Below are positions 39,881 through 51,606 of a stretch of 64,000 bases of DNA, in pieces. The DNA comes from Microcyclospora pomicola (lineage: Eukaryota; Ascomycota; Dothideomycetes; Capnodiales): positions 558,001 through 622,000 of the forward strand of contig NHNY01000005.1 in NCBI GenBank assembly GCA_002786065.1, written 5' to 3'. Made by a program: the position numbers and the translations under genes. Each line of letters starts with the position of its first letter. Position 1 is the first letter of the stretch. The notes beneath the pieces were generated by a model, which searched no databases, was not told the origin of the DNA, and saw only the letters and a program-made list of their open reading frames with translations.

Positions 39881-40689
39881 ATGATCAAGGTTGGGCTCGA
39901 TCAAGAAGACTTATACTGTCTGTATGGAGAAGAAAAGGAGAAAGAGGGAAAGGAGAGATCAGAGGAGGGGAGGAGCTTAAGTACTCTCTCGTCTGCAGCG
40001 GTCTGTGCGTCTACAGTCACACCACTTGATCGAGTTTGGTTTCCCGTGTCCTTATCAAGCTTGTAATCCGATGAAGGAGAGGAGGGATTGGCTCACGGCG
40101 CGTGGTATGGGGCAGTATGAGCATGCTTGAGCGCGCGGACGATTTGAGGATAGTAGCTGCCCTGTCATGAGGTAGATAGTCACAGCTGGAGCTCACGGGG
40201 ATCAGTCCACAGTAGAAGCTAGGCTCTTGGACGAATTGTTCCCTGAATGGAGTGCTCATGTAGATGTTGGAACAGGATAATCACGCACTAGCGTCGTCCA
40301 ACATAGGAGATAGCCAGACTTATGCTTTGAAGACCTTGGTCTGATCGTTCTTGTCGACGAGTTGGGTATAATTGTTAGCCTTCTCTCCTTGACAGTCACT
40401 GGTCCCCTGAACTGGCACTGTATGAACGTGTAGCGCGACTTTCTACGCTGAAACCCTGAGCTACAGAGGAAACGAGATCTGACATCGCACCCGTATCATC
40501 AAGTACATGATCATTCGTGCTATTACCTATGTCTACCTTTCGCAGGTGACACGCTAGAGTGATCCCGAGCTGACGATGACTCCTATGAATTGCCCCTTGC
40601 TTGAGCATCCGGTATGTGACCATACAAGAAAAGCGCATCTCGCTACTGCAACCCAAACTCACCTCCCAGCGTGATTACCAGGCGAGGCA
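39881..40689. other. Intergenic region
   Basis: Purine-rich near 39925-39980 (GGAGAAAGAGGG type), probably promoter sequence of the small minus-strand gene. No gene recognised. Confidence 0.4.
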
Positions 40690-41531
40690 CAAAGTCACGA
40701 TCATCTCTGGTCCCATGCGTCCACAAACAAAGACCGATGAATCGTTCACAGCTGTACGGTGCAGCTCTCGAGACTCGTGGTCAGGGGGATCAACGTAGCA
40801 TTGTCTCAGCTGGAAGCCGCCGGGGCGAGGGGACTCGAGCTTGACTTCCTCGACGAAGACGGCATTCGTGACGCTGCTGTAGGGTATGGCAATGCATCTT
40901 CGGATTGTCTGGACGATTGCGCTTGGGAGACAATCTTTCGACGACAACTCTCACAAACGCTATTGCTTAGATACATGAAGACTAGGTATCGAGCCAACTC
41001 CGCAGCCCTAGGATGAGCACTCATCTGAGTTTCTCACCGAGCAGCTCTACCATTGGTTATGGCTCGCGTGCTACTCGCTGGAGCTGAAGTAGCATCTCAT
41101 TCGCATTGACATCTTCCAGGGACCAGTCCTGATTACCAAACACTTGCATCCCAATCAAAGAAAGCCGATGATAAGGTTACCAACATATCGGCAAGGATCG
41201 GCACCACTTCCAGTATACCACCACTGCTCGCATCTTGTTTGAGATTCCATACTGACCTAATTCCGAATGAACGAGGCTTGTTCATCGGATATCGTATGGC
41301 AAAGGCCGCGCCGAACCAGCAGACCAAGACATTAGCACAGGGATATTTGCACGCTGGCGATACATCGTCACTCTCGTCGTGAAACTTGGCTACGTTGCGA
41401 CACGACTGACGGGTTTCAACGGCGTGGTTGATTTTGAGGACTCGGTAAGGCGCATAGCGACGGATGTTGTGGATGCCAAGGCAGATTTCTCCGGGCACTT
41501 CGATCACACGGGCAAAGAGCTTCTATGGTGA
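40690..41531 (+). pseudogene. Decayed short-chain dehydrogenase/reductase (SDR)
   Basis: Remnant of a classical SDR enzyme on the plus strand, readable only by hopping between frames. In order: KVTIISG near 40691 (strand 1 of the Rossmann fold); LVVRGINVALSQLEAAGAR and GLELDFLDEDGIRDAAVGYG near 40770-40890; FQGPVLITKHLHP near 41115; KKADDKVTNISARIGTTSS near 41160; GYRMAKAAPNQQTKTLA near 41290 with the YxxxK pair (Y-R-M-A-K); and TRLTGFNGVVDFEDSVRR to FSGHFDHTGKELLW near 41400-41531, ending in TGA. The glycine-rich loop is disrupted, and stops and frame changes occur between most segments, with at least four breaks. Order and spacing match an intact SDR of about 250 residues, so this is an old pseudogene rather than chance. 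Confidence 0.75.
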
Positions 41532-41831
41532 ACAGATTGTTGCCACTAGATCCTGTTGTGACTGTATCCCAGAACGTCAATGTCCACTTCACCAAGACAT
41601 TGGGACATCACCCGGGTATTGGCTCGATAACTCAGGAGACAGCTAATCTTGACTTGTCCGTATGCAAAGGCGATCAGTGAGCCCTCAAGGCTTGAGTCTG
41701 GAGAGTCGGCCGGCTAGTGTCCTCACGGTGTATTGTCATTATTGATTTCATCAACCTATCGTTGTCTGTGGGTATTCGATATGCGCACACAAACATACTG
41801 CATTAGGAGTAGTTCTCCAGCCTCGTCACCG
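41532..41831. other. Intergenic region
   Basis: Between the SDR remnant and the MSO1 stop codon; nothing recognised. Confidence 0.4.
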
Positions 41832-42533
41832 TTATCGTCCATATCGTTGCCCACCACCAGATCTGTCGTGTTGACCTTGATTTAAATTTACCCCTGCTTG
41901 ATCAAAGGGATTCGCATTCCCCATTGGACTGAGACCTGGGGACGGAAGCGGTCCACCCCTACCTCCCCACAGTCTGGCCTTCAATCGATCTTGTGCTGTT
42001 CCACCCGAGCTCGTTGATGGCGGACTCGGTTGTGCAGGCGGCCGTCCTCCTTGTTGCGATGCTATGTTCTGATGTGAACCTGCTCTTTGCGATGGAAGTG
42101 GCCGTGCTTGCGGTGGAGCAAGAGTGCTTGGAGTTTGACTTGGCATTGGTCGTCGTGTGTTGCGCAGACTCTGCGGTTGTTGTGACGGCGCATTGTTTGA
42201 TGGTGTGTCCCATAGATCGCTCAAGCTACTCCTTTGCCCGGAGACACTTTGTGCCTGAACGCCAGCTACTTGACTCTTGTTGCTCGAGAAGTAACTGCTG
42301 CCTAGGCTGGAATATGACGATGGTTGTGGAGTGATTGCTCGACGGTCGTTTGGATCTTGCGGTAGCCATGGTGGGAATGATCGCCCTTTCTCGGTGTAGT
42401 AGGCTCGCAGAACCCGCGAGATATGCGAATCGTCCTCGGTGTCTCCATCATCTTCGTTGGAGAGAAGTGTGCGTCGGAGGTTGTTGTAGCGCGAAGTTGT
42501 TTGAGTGAGCAGGTTGGACAGGTAGGATGACAT
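41832..42533 (-). CDS. MSO1: MSO1-like Sec1-binding secretory protein
   Basis: Homologue of yeast Mso1, which binds the SM protein Sec1 and the exocytic SNARE complex at sites of secretion. Single exon, 233 residues. The conserved Sec1-binding N-terminus reads SSYLSNLLTQTTSRYNNLRR followed by EDDGDTEDDSHISRVLRAYYTEKGRSFPPWLPQD; the last part is the family signature. The rest is disordered and rich in Pro, Ser and Gln. A short conserved block near the C-terminus (DRLKARLWGGRG) may bind membrane or Sec4. Identification rests on the N-terminal domain. Confidence 0.85.
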   Translation of the reverse strand: MSSYLSNLLTQTTSRYNNLRRTLLSNEDDGDTEDDSHISRVLRAYYTEKGRSFPPWLPQDPNDRRAITPQPSSYSSLGSSYFSSNKSQVAGVQAQSVSGQRSSLSDLWDTPSNNAPSQQPQSLRNTRRPMPSQTPSTLAPPQARPLPSQRAGSHQNIASQQGGRPPAQPSPPSTSSGGTAQDRLKARLWGGRGGPLPSPGLSPMGNANPFDQAGVNLNQGQHDRSGGGQRYGR

Positions 42534-42761
42534 CGTTGTAGCTATCGGTCATGAACGCGAGGGATATTGTGCTGTGGGGTCGAGACAATGTCACCTCATT
42601 GAAACGTTTGTCGAGTTGAGTGGTTGATGCTGTAAAGCTCGAAGTGGGGACGCTTCGATGTGGCGGTGCAAGTCAGAGAACGCCACGAACATGCCAGCTC
42701 CAATGTTGTTTGTTTCGCTTGTTCGGATCTCCGATCTTGCGTGGATGGAGGATGAGCCAGC

Positions 42762-43665
42762 TCACAGGATCTGCCACGTTCTCTCATCGACAATAGGTTG
42801 ACCAGATCCTAGAGCAAATTCGAGCAGCCGTGACAAGAGGTGCACCATGAACGGGTCCAGTCTCAGCAGATGGTTGAAATGTAGGAGAATCATGTAGGCC
42901 CACACGACCTGCAGATGTGGCAGTTGATCATCAGCCCATGAGTTCCGTGAGTCCTGGGTCGAGTTACCACCGATCAGTCGCTCGTCGAACCACATTCGCT
43001 GATCGGGTTGTTGATGGCCGCTCCGTATATTGGGAGATGTCGCATGTATAGCGTCCGGGTTGGTGGCGCAAACACATCCAGTATACGTCACGTGATCGAC
43101 TGGCAAAGGAGATCATTCGCACCAAATAATGCCGTGCATCTCACGCCATACGTGTAGCAAGGTCTTAACCTTCTGCTGGGCGCATTTTGACTCTACATGA
43201 CTATCGTGCTGGACGTGAAAGGCAGCACGGCTAAAGGTTAGTAGAGAGGAGACCATCTTACTCAACTTAGGCACTTCTGGGAAGGAGATATGGAGCGTTC
43301 TTATGTTATTCACCAGGAGTGTGAGTACAAGCAGGTCATAATCGCTATCTTCGCCAAGGTTCAAGAGCATGACCCCTTTCCGGAGAACAAAGAGAGACGT
43401 CCAGAGCCCAGGCTTAGTTGACAAGGGACGGTGGAGAGCAAGTCTGCGCTCAGCATGATCCATCTTCCAGCTCTGCCATGGCGCTTACATCACGTACGCA
43501 GAGCCATCGTGGTGACATGTCAGATATCTCCAAGTGTAGTGTTGAGAGGCACTTGAATCGCCTGATGAAAGTCTGCCTTTGCCCACGGCTCTGGGTACAC
43601 TGCATGCTTAGTCCGAAGGCCATCTGGATCATGGCAATCAGGGAGGCCAGGGACCTAGGATTCAT
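42762..43665 (-). pseudogene. Uncharacterised fungal protein gene (F-box-like style) with one in-frame TGA
   Basis: Two exons are proposed: 43665-43498 and from 43412 down, with an 85-nt intron 43413-43497 (donor GTACGT, acceptor CTAAG). Together they read SPRWLC then PGLWTSLFVLRKG. The protein has Leu-rich segments (FKCLSTLHLEISD, NNIRTLHISFPEVPKLSK) and KVKTLLHVWREMHG, a style seen in many uncharacterised Pezizomycotina proteins carrying F-box regions. A single TGA at 43113-43115 follows IIWCE. The same frame resumes at once (SPLPVDHVTYTGCVCATNP) and stays open for 350 bases, to a stop at 42762. CGA to TGA is the simplest cause. Full length would be about 272 residues; the start may lie further upstream. 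No function is assigned. Confidence 0.45.
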
Positions 43666-43972
43666 CTTTGATCCTGCTTCACCATGAGGCCACGGGATCT
43701 TAGATCCACGCGTTCATCATATCAGCGATAGAGACTTGCCACGACATGATGTCGGAGCAATGGAAGCTGATGCCGGTCGGTGATGTAGTTAGCGGACGAG
43801 CCAAATCGAGCTCCGCTGCCGAGGGCCGGATACTTCCAGCTTCTTGCAGCTCCCCGAATTGTCCCAGTTTCACGTCTCACCTCCGACGTCAAATTCTTCT
43901 TATTTTACCCACCGCCTGTACATCTCGTCAATTACCTTGGTCAGGTCTATTCCCCATCAACCCATCAGCAAC
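43666..43972. promoter_or_regulatory. Upstream region of ADK1
   Basis: A 307-bp region ending in a pyrimidine-rich, CATCA-containing leader directly before the ADK1 ATG. It also borders the start of the divergent interrupted gene. Confidence 0.45.
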
Positions 43973-44901
<929 letters not shown>

Positions 44902-46171
44902 AAGAGTCTCGACGAGAATAATGTCTAAAGATTCGACATTTGGAGCGACGACGATGATCTTGGGACCGCCACGCTGCAAGACGCTACGTGTACTTTGTTT
45001 GTGGTCTTTTCCTGCATGCGAGCCGCTATAGAGGTCGTCCTGCAGAAGATTTGTGTATAGATGGTGAGCACGGCGATGCAGAAAAGCTCGTGTATCATAT
45101 GGCCTGTCCAGCCTTGTTAGAAGATGTCGTCTTTCCGCAACCACGTCGAGTGTCAAGACGTGCACCTCATTCGCACCAATACCAGTCCACTATTTCCCGT
45201 GTCTTTCAGTACATTCGAATTACAGGGCAGCTATGACAAAGGCTCAGTGTACGGACACAGTAGATCGTTATAGACCTGGCTATCCCGTCCAGATCTGAAA
45301 GAGCACAGCCGAAGAAGCTGATACCACACATGCCGTACGTGCATAAGCTTGAAACACAGCCAGGTAGACGCACACGCACAAAATGCACAAGGCAGACGTA
45401 AGCACGAGAACTATGCAGTCGTTGACCTGGCTGCCGTACGACCGGGCATGGGGTACGAGGCGAATCTGCTTCAACGCAAGATGGGGTACATCTGGCCGCC
45501 TGGCCGTGCGATCATTACAGCCAGCCACGTGCAAGTATCTACGTGGCGCCACGGCGCAAATCTGATACGATGAGCAGCAGGACGGTAGCGAGCGTGACAC
45601 TGCCACGGGAACTTTTTGTCTTGCTGGGTCGGCATGCCGAAGGCTCGGGGGCGGTATTTCGATCGGAAGTTAGGTGGTACTGTAGGCGCTCGGTACGCAC
45701 ATGGCTGCGCCTCGTGGAACCTCACCACGCCGAAGCAATGCAAGCGAGCTCGAGCGGAGCAAGGCTGAAACGCGTGTAATTGTGCTTGATGTAAAGAAAC
45801 TACAGAACCCGAGAATCGTGCAATCGTTCTTCCATCCGTTGTCGTGGTCGTCATTATCCGATCATGAGTTGTCGTGGGTAGTGTTCATGTTCTGTAACCA
45901 AGTAATGTGTCACACGTGTCCTGTCTGCTTGTCGTGCCTGGAGGGATCCTCAAATAGTGTGTTCGTGGAGAGAGTGTTTCTGCGCCCAGCCAGAGAGAAT
46001 TTCTGGAGCCTGATATACGTCATGATTGAGTGGTTTCGATCTGTCCTTGTGTACGTTAGTTGAGTAAACAACGATGCTAAAGTAGCGCGAGGCTTGTGAT
46101 ACCGAAAAGTTCCAGGTAGAATGGGGTATATCCGCAATGGAACCAACATTTTCTGGTCGTTACCGTCCGTA
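44902..46171. other. 1.27-kb intergenic region
   Basis: Between convergent genes. Many short frames, none with domain or coding bias; no repeat or RNA gene recognised. Confidence 0.45.
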
Positions 46172-46912
46172 TCAAGCTCCAATGGCAGGGTTCATTTGGC
46201 TACCGAACGAATAGAAGTATTTGTGGTATCCTTGGAATCGAGTTTCGTCAACGCAGCGTTCGGCCTGGGGCTCGAACAACAGCTGCACGATTTGTTGTGC
46301 TGTGTGCTTGTTGTAGTGGTTGGAATGTAGCACGTTATCGAACGCGTGAAGGTCAATTCGTGGGTTCGTCCCGAACTGAAGCAGGTTCCTTTGCATGTGT
46401 GGTGTCGTCAACGCAGAATCACCAAGAAAGTCAATCACATCCTCCGCGAAGTCAGCTTGCTCAGACAACCCTTCTTCGGCACCCTCCGAAGGCTCGCATG
46501 TTACCACTATCACGGTGTCGCAGTGTCGAAGAAATGTCTCGTGGAATTCGGTAAAGCCAACACTTGGCACATATGGAACGTGCCTGATGCGCTGATGGTG
46601 TTCGCCCAAGGCTCGGCCAAGCAATTCAAAGGGATCCTTGTTATTCTTTGATTGGAGTGAAGTCTGGTCGCAGGGTATAACGGCCGGTGTGAACAACAGG
46701 ATTGCTGCAGCCGGTGACGACTCGAAAGTTCTTGCCGGAACGGGCCTCGACAACCTGATCACATCGCATTGAGGAGCGATTCTAGGGGTCGCAAGGCTAA
46801 GGGACTCAATACATGGCATTTCGTGAGTACTCGTATGCCACTTCAATCCTGGCAATTCGACGGTTGCCATCATGCGCAAAGTCCTGTGGGAGACAGTTGG
46901 GCGATTTTTCAT
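46172..46912 (-). CDS. Uncharacterised conserved Pezizomycotina protein
   Basis: Single-exon protein of 246 residues (232 if the later MMATVELPG start is used). No catalytic motif or membrane helix. It looks like a compact alpha/beta protein. A hydrophobic strand AAAILLFTPAVIP is followed by KDPFELLGRALGEHHQRIRH, VPYVPSVGFTEFHETFL, a second strand CDTVIVVTCEP, the segment GLSEQADFAEDVIDFLG, and a C-terminal HTAQQIVQLLFEP. I have a sense of similar hypothetical proteins in other filamentous fungi, with the RHVPYVP..GFT and VVV.CEP blocks conserved, but cannot name a family. The frame is clean across its length. Confidence 0.6.
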   Translation of the reverse strand: MKNRPTVSHRTLRMMATVELPGLKWHTSTHEMPCIESLSLATPRIAPQCDVIRLSRPVPARTFESSPAAAILLFTPAVIPCDQTSLQSKNNKDPFELLGRALGEHHQRIRHVPYVPSVGFTEFHETFLRHCDTVIVVTCEPSEGAEEGLSEQADFAEDVIDFLGDSALTTPHMQRNLLQFGTNPRIDLHAFDNVLHSNHYNKHTAQQIVQLLFEPQAERCVDETRFQGYHKYFYSFGSQMNPAIGA

Positions 46913-48297
46913 CTTTGCTAAACGATCGCAGTAGGTGTCTTCTCAAGTCTCATCGATAGCGACCAGAGTCTGTTGCTGAGGTGCAGTTATACCGTAGATC
47001 GATTTCTGCGTGCTCATGCAAGATTGTTGCCTTTGGGGAGCTACCAACTTCCGAAGGCCAAAGCTGTACAACGAGGAGTGCGACCTGAGAGATATCGAAA
47101 GGAAAGTTTGCTACAGCTCATTCATTCCAATACGAGTGATTGATCCTGGAAGGACAACTCAGCTTCGGAGCAGCCAGTGTAGGACTGTAAGCCGACGGCG
47201 TTGTGATGCTTCTACTCTGACATGTCCCATGATTGGCCCGACTTGGTAGCACAGCAGCATATGGTACAGTATGTAGACAGTTGTGGGTGATGGAATTGAT
47301 GCTCTGTATGGAATGCCAACTATAGCCTAGCAGCCCATAGGTAGCCATGGCCGGATGTAGTGCGACAGACTGCCGCTACAAGTCTAAGGATGCATCAGAT
47401 CGCGCATAGTCCTTTGGCTTGCTCGCGAAGATGAGATGGACAAGAAACGCGTGGGCTCACATGCTAAGGTCTGACTCCAATCTCCATGGGCGATGCGGCG
47501 TAATGCTGTGCTGCCAGTGCCATTCCGTGGTTCAGGCTTGCTTTCCGAGTACCACGACTTGAACGATCATGACCCGAGGAACCTGTTGGCCGCATCAGGG
47601 CGGCCGGGCCAGTCGTGACATTTACGCTTTCGCTCAGGTGCTTCGAGGCTGCCGTCGTGACGAAGGTGTGTCCATTCCAAGGTGGTTACACCAGGTGAGC
47701 GAGGGCCATCAAAGACAGCTCAGTCGCACGAGCTTTGTGCGGTAGAACGAACGGATCCTGGGGAGCTCGGTCACACTCTCCTCGCCTTTTAACGCAAGGC
47801 AGTCCTTACATGTAGGGAGATCTGAGGCGCCGAAGCCTGTCTTCCATCAAGACGTACGGCAATTCCCGAGATGTGGCCAACAGAATATCTCAAACACGCG
47901 AAGAGTACATTATTGCTACCACTTCGGAGGTGGCGAAGGTTGAGCAGTGGCGTTTGGGTTCTGTCAAGACAGGGGAGGTATCATGTCACCAATATTGTGA
48001 TGAGAACCCTCAGGATGACAAAGCTAGACAGCTTCAAGTTCCCGCTAGAGCGAACACACGATCGACATCATGTCCTCCCATACGGCGGCCATGCTACACA
48101 TGCCTGGACACCACGATACATTGTCCGGGTACGCTGTTCCCAAGAAAACAAGTCCAAATCGATGATGGTGCTGCGGCTCTTGTGCACATGCTGTGAATGG
48201 ACAGCAATACGTTGACCGGCCGGCAAGTTTCGCCACGCAACCATACCAGCGCGCCTAATGTTTCACCTACGCCAGCGACCATCTCAGTCCCACGACG
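46913..48297. other. 1.39-kb intergenic region
   Basis: Divergent region upstream of CRT10. Overlapping short frames near 47870-48215 have no recognisable content. Confidence 0.4.
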
Positions 48298-50349
48298 ATG
48301 CAGGACAAACGTCCGGCCGCATGTCATGTTACGGCCATAGGGTCTCAGACCCTGGCAGATCGATACGGCAAACGGCGGTGGTTCGAGTATGGCGATGATA
48401 CCGTGCCTCCCATCTCACAATGGCGCAGCAACCTGGTGCGTGTGTATAGCCCAAAGATCTGTTCGATGCTTCCAGATGCTGTAGCACGAGCGGACGACTG
48501 TTGCTAATGGACACGCCTCATGTAGACTGCACTGTCACAAGTGCACAACCTCTACTTCGTGGCATACGGTAAAGATATATACATCTACGTGCCACAATTT
48601 CCATGCCAGGCTGTCTCACTGCAACCTGTTCTGATTCTGTCAATTCCGCCGGTCGATGCGAATAGCACAGGGTCTCTGGATCTTGAACAACCGCACTCAA
48701 TCAATAACATGCTCGTTCAATTCCTCGGCACAGAAGAAGTCATTACCACTGTTCGAGACGATGGCGACATCGACGCCGTCCTTGTGCGCCATGTCGTGCA
48801 GGCCATCGAGCGACGTGCCGAGCCTGGAAACTCAACTTCACTTACTGCAGATGAAGTTAAGCCGATCTTCCAGAGTAACGTCGGTGTAAGTGCCTGGGGT
48901 CTGGCAATCCATACTGCAAGTCGCATCATTGCTTGCAGCTCTAACTACCACGAAGTGCGAATATTCAAGTTTGGTCTTTTCCGTGAAGATTGTGAGGTGT
49001 CTGAAGACGGAAACCTGGACCGAATGCTTGATGAAGAAGATGCTCCGTTTGCTGCTCTAGATCGGAAGGTCGATGTGACGTTACGAGTAATCAATGGCGA
49101 GGCCAATATCCCGTGTATTTCGTTTTGTAACACAGGAGATGACCCCGAAGCACGGTGGCTCCTGACCACCGATATATCGGGGACATGCCGCGTAATGGAC
49201 TTGCATTCTCTTACCTCGGTACAACGATTCCGCTTTGGAGGAACGCCTGCATTTCGCTCTCCTGACGCCTTCGATAGGCTAAATGCCGGCTGGGCCATCA
49301 TGTTCTTAGACGCTCGATCTTTCAAAAGGAAGCAATGCTGGCGAGAAGCTCTAAACATACCTGGGAACCATAACCTACCAGGTACAGGCAGTACAGCCTC
49401 TCCCCTGTGGGATGTCAGCGACACCATTCTTGATCTTCCAGATAGGTCCGAAGCTTTCACGTATCACGACCAGGCAGTACAGGATCACGAACAAACTGAG
49501 CACCGTGCAGCGGCCTTGGAGCAGATCGAGAGCTTGTCCATGGAAGATGATGACGAAGACGAGGAAGAACTACGTTTGCCACGATCTCAGGCTCCCGACA
49601 GTGCTACCTCCGGAACGCAGACACCACGAGTTGTTGACCCAGGTGAAGAGGACGAAAATGTATATGACGTAGACGATGACCTGGAGGACGAAGGGACCGA
49701 GGACAGCATATCCTTCTCAAGTCTCTATGGTGGCCGACGTGTCTTCGGCAACATGGTGCAATTCAATCAGCGAAACGGCCTGTGCGGTGATTTACCTTGT
49801 CCTATCCTTCACGCTTCGGTTAAGAACGTGTATCTGCTTCAGCCGTCGGATGCGAGGTTTGGACCGGGCCCTTTCTCGCCGCCCATGATCGGTCTGGCGA
49901 ATCCGCTACGACAGGCGGTTCTGATACAATTCGGTGCGCTGAACATGTACGATCGTCTGAACATGAGCGCGACCATCCCCCAACTTGGCATCGTGATTCT
50001 CGCGTCGCAGAAAGGTCGCGTACTTGTTCTCTCCCTGACGAAACTGTCTCGCGCCAAGGACGACTCAACTGGGCTCGTAGGCATGCCGGGCAAGTCTAGT
50101 CGTACCATTTACGCGATGCGGTGCGATTGTATCCTTCCTTTCCTCCGACAGGAGAAGCTCAATCAGCGGCCATTTGCACCGCTACATGGCATCGCAGTAA
50201 GCCCAATGCAGGGCACACAACATCTGCGAGATGAGAAGAAGAGATGGCGATTGGTACTAATGTACCAGGATCATTCGATTCTAGGTTACGAGGTTCATAG
50301 AAGAGAAGAAGACCAAGGAAGGGGTGAACACGAAACAGTCGTGGTGTGA
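48298..50349 (+). CDS. CRT10: CRT10-family protein (ribonucleotide reductase regulator)
   Basis: Homologue of yeast Crt10, a WD-like protein that modulates expression of ribonucleotide reductase genes. The main frame opens at VHNLYFVAYGKDIYIYVPQF, which is internal to the family. A 5' exon, 48298-48435, joined by a 90-nt intron 48436-48525 (donor GTGCGT, branch CTAAT, acceptor GTAG), restores the expected WRSNLTALSQVHNLYFVAY. The 653-residue product has beta-propeller-like segments (VSAWGLAIHTASRIIACSSN, RWLLTTDISGTCRVMDL), an acidic insert near MEDDDEDEEELRLP, and the conserved C-terminal blocks PQLGIVILASQKGRVLVL and PFAPLHGIAVSPMQG. The first 40 residues are poorly conserved, so the exact start is uncertain. 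Confidence 0.8.
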
Positions 50350-50666
50350 TGCGATTTGTTGACTCCATAGGATGATGCTCCTTTTGCTGTGAGGGGGCTG
50401 AAATATCGGCTGGTCCATCCATGTCGCTGTGTCATCTGTCCCACTCAGAAGTCTTGCAATACCTTGCCAGGCAGTGGCTTGAAGCTAGGGCCACAGAGGT
50501 GGAGCTTGCGTAACAGGCGCCGGGGCTCCGTGTACATAACGACTTCAGCATGTGGGTCGCACAGGCTGTTCGCATAGAAGATGACTAGCTATACATTACT
50601 TCTTACACGTCTGTCGCTGAACTTTCGAGCACACCCTTCCAGAACGCCAATATCTCCATCTTGCGT
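50350..50666. other. Convergent intergenic region
   Basis: 3' regions of CRT10 and PEX4; nothing else recognised. Confidence 0.5.
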
Positions 50667-51199
50667 TTACCGTCGCACAGCGTGTAGCCTCGTATAGAAC
50701 CGAATCAGTCCCTCGGCACCCACCACATCGCCCTCCCGATATAGCTTGGCAAGATCCATGTTCAGCGGACTATCCGGCTCCGCGCCGGCGCTCAATAACT
50801 GCTGGACTGCCTCGAGGGTACTGACGAGCCCATATGCGGGCGTCCAGGTGGTTTTCAGCAGATCGAGACAGATCTCACCCGTCGCGAAGTTGATGTTTGG
50901 GTGGCAGCAGGGCGTTTGAAACGTCAGGACGGGAGGTTCGTTTGGATACGTTTGCGGGACTTTGATCGAGAGCGTCCATCGGCCGCCTGCGAAAGATCAG
51001 CATCTCAGCGTGGCATGAGTTCCGAACAAAGAAAGAGGCAGGGATCTAGTGTACCTTCGTATACTGTGCCGGCGGGTCCATTCAACACAGCTCGTAAGCT
51101 TCGCAAGTCGTCCTCGCTGACAGGCTCGAGCGTAGGCACCGCCGGCGAGGGATCCTTGCGATAAGCATCAAGCTCTTTGATGGTACGTTTGGTGGCCAT
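50667..51199 (-). CDS. PEX4: Peroxisomal ubiquitin-conjugating enzyme PEX4
   Basis: E2 enzyme held at the peroxisome by Pex22. It mono-ubiquitinates the import receptor Pex5 so that it can be recycled. Two exons with an intron at 50987-51054 (68 nt, phase 1) give 154 residues. UBC fold motifs: NGPAGTVYEGGRWTLSIKVP, YPNEPPVLTF, the HPN tripeptide (77-79) and the active-site Cys88 in ATGEICLDLLK. The C-terminal helices TWTPAYGLVSTLEAVQQLL and SPLNMDLAKLYREGDVVGAE match Pex4 rather than general E2s. Start chosen at 51199, the family start MATKRTIKELDAYRKDPSP. Confidence 0.93.
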
Positions 51200-51606
51200 T
51201 GCTTGGGATGGACGATGTCGCAGCAGTAAAGCAAGTGATCTGCAAGGGCGAATGGGTGTTATGTAACTGATGAGCTAACTAGAGGTCGAGATCTGGGAAA
51301 GCTCGCGTCAGTTAAGGTTGCGGACCAAGCCTTGCGGGGAAGACGATAAGGATAAGGATATGCGCGCGCCAAGACTGGAGGTAATGACGGCATAGCGCTC
51401 GCGTGTTCAGCATGTGCGCTTTCCCAATGGCCTATGTAAGTACTTACGATCGGGTGCATTGATACCGGGAATGCTGCAGAATGGGCAAGCGGCAATCAGA
51501 CGTCAGAGTGGACGGATGACGATAAGGTAGAGGTATAGTGGGATATATATTCGTCAGCTCGATCGGCGCGATAACCTAATGACAAGGTGGAGTAATATCT
51601 TCTCCC
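51200..51606. promoter_or_regulatory. Divergent promoter region of PEX4 and PSD
   Basis: A 407-bp region between divergent start codons. A TATA-like ATATATATTC lies near 51543-51552, about 60 bp before the PSD start. No gene recognised. Confidence 0.4.

Noticed and set aside
47871-48215. Two overlapping frames of about 110 codons
   Set aside because: Neither has a domain or coding bias, and each is the shadow of the other.
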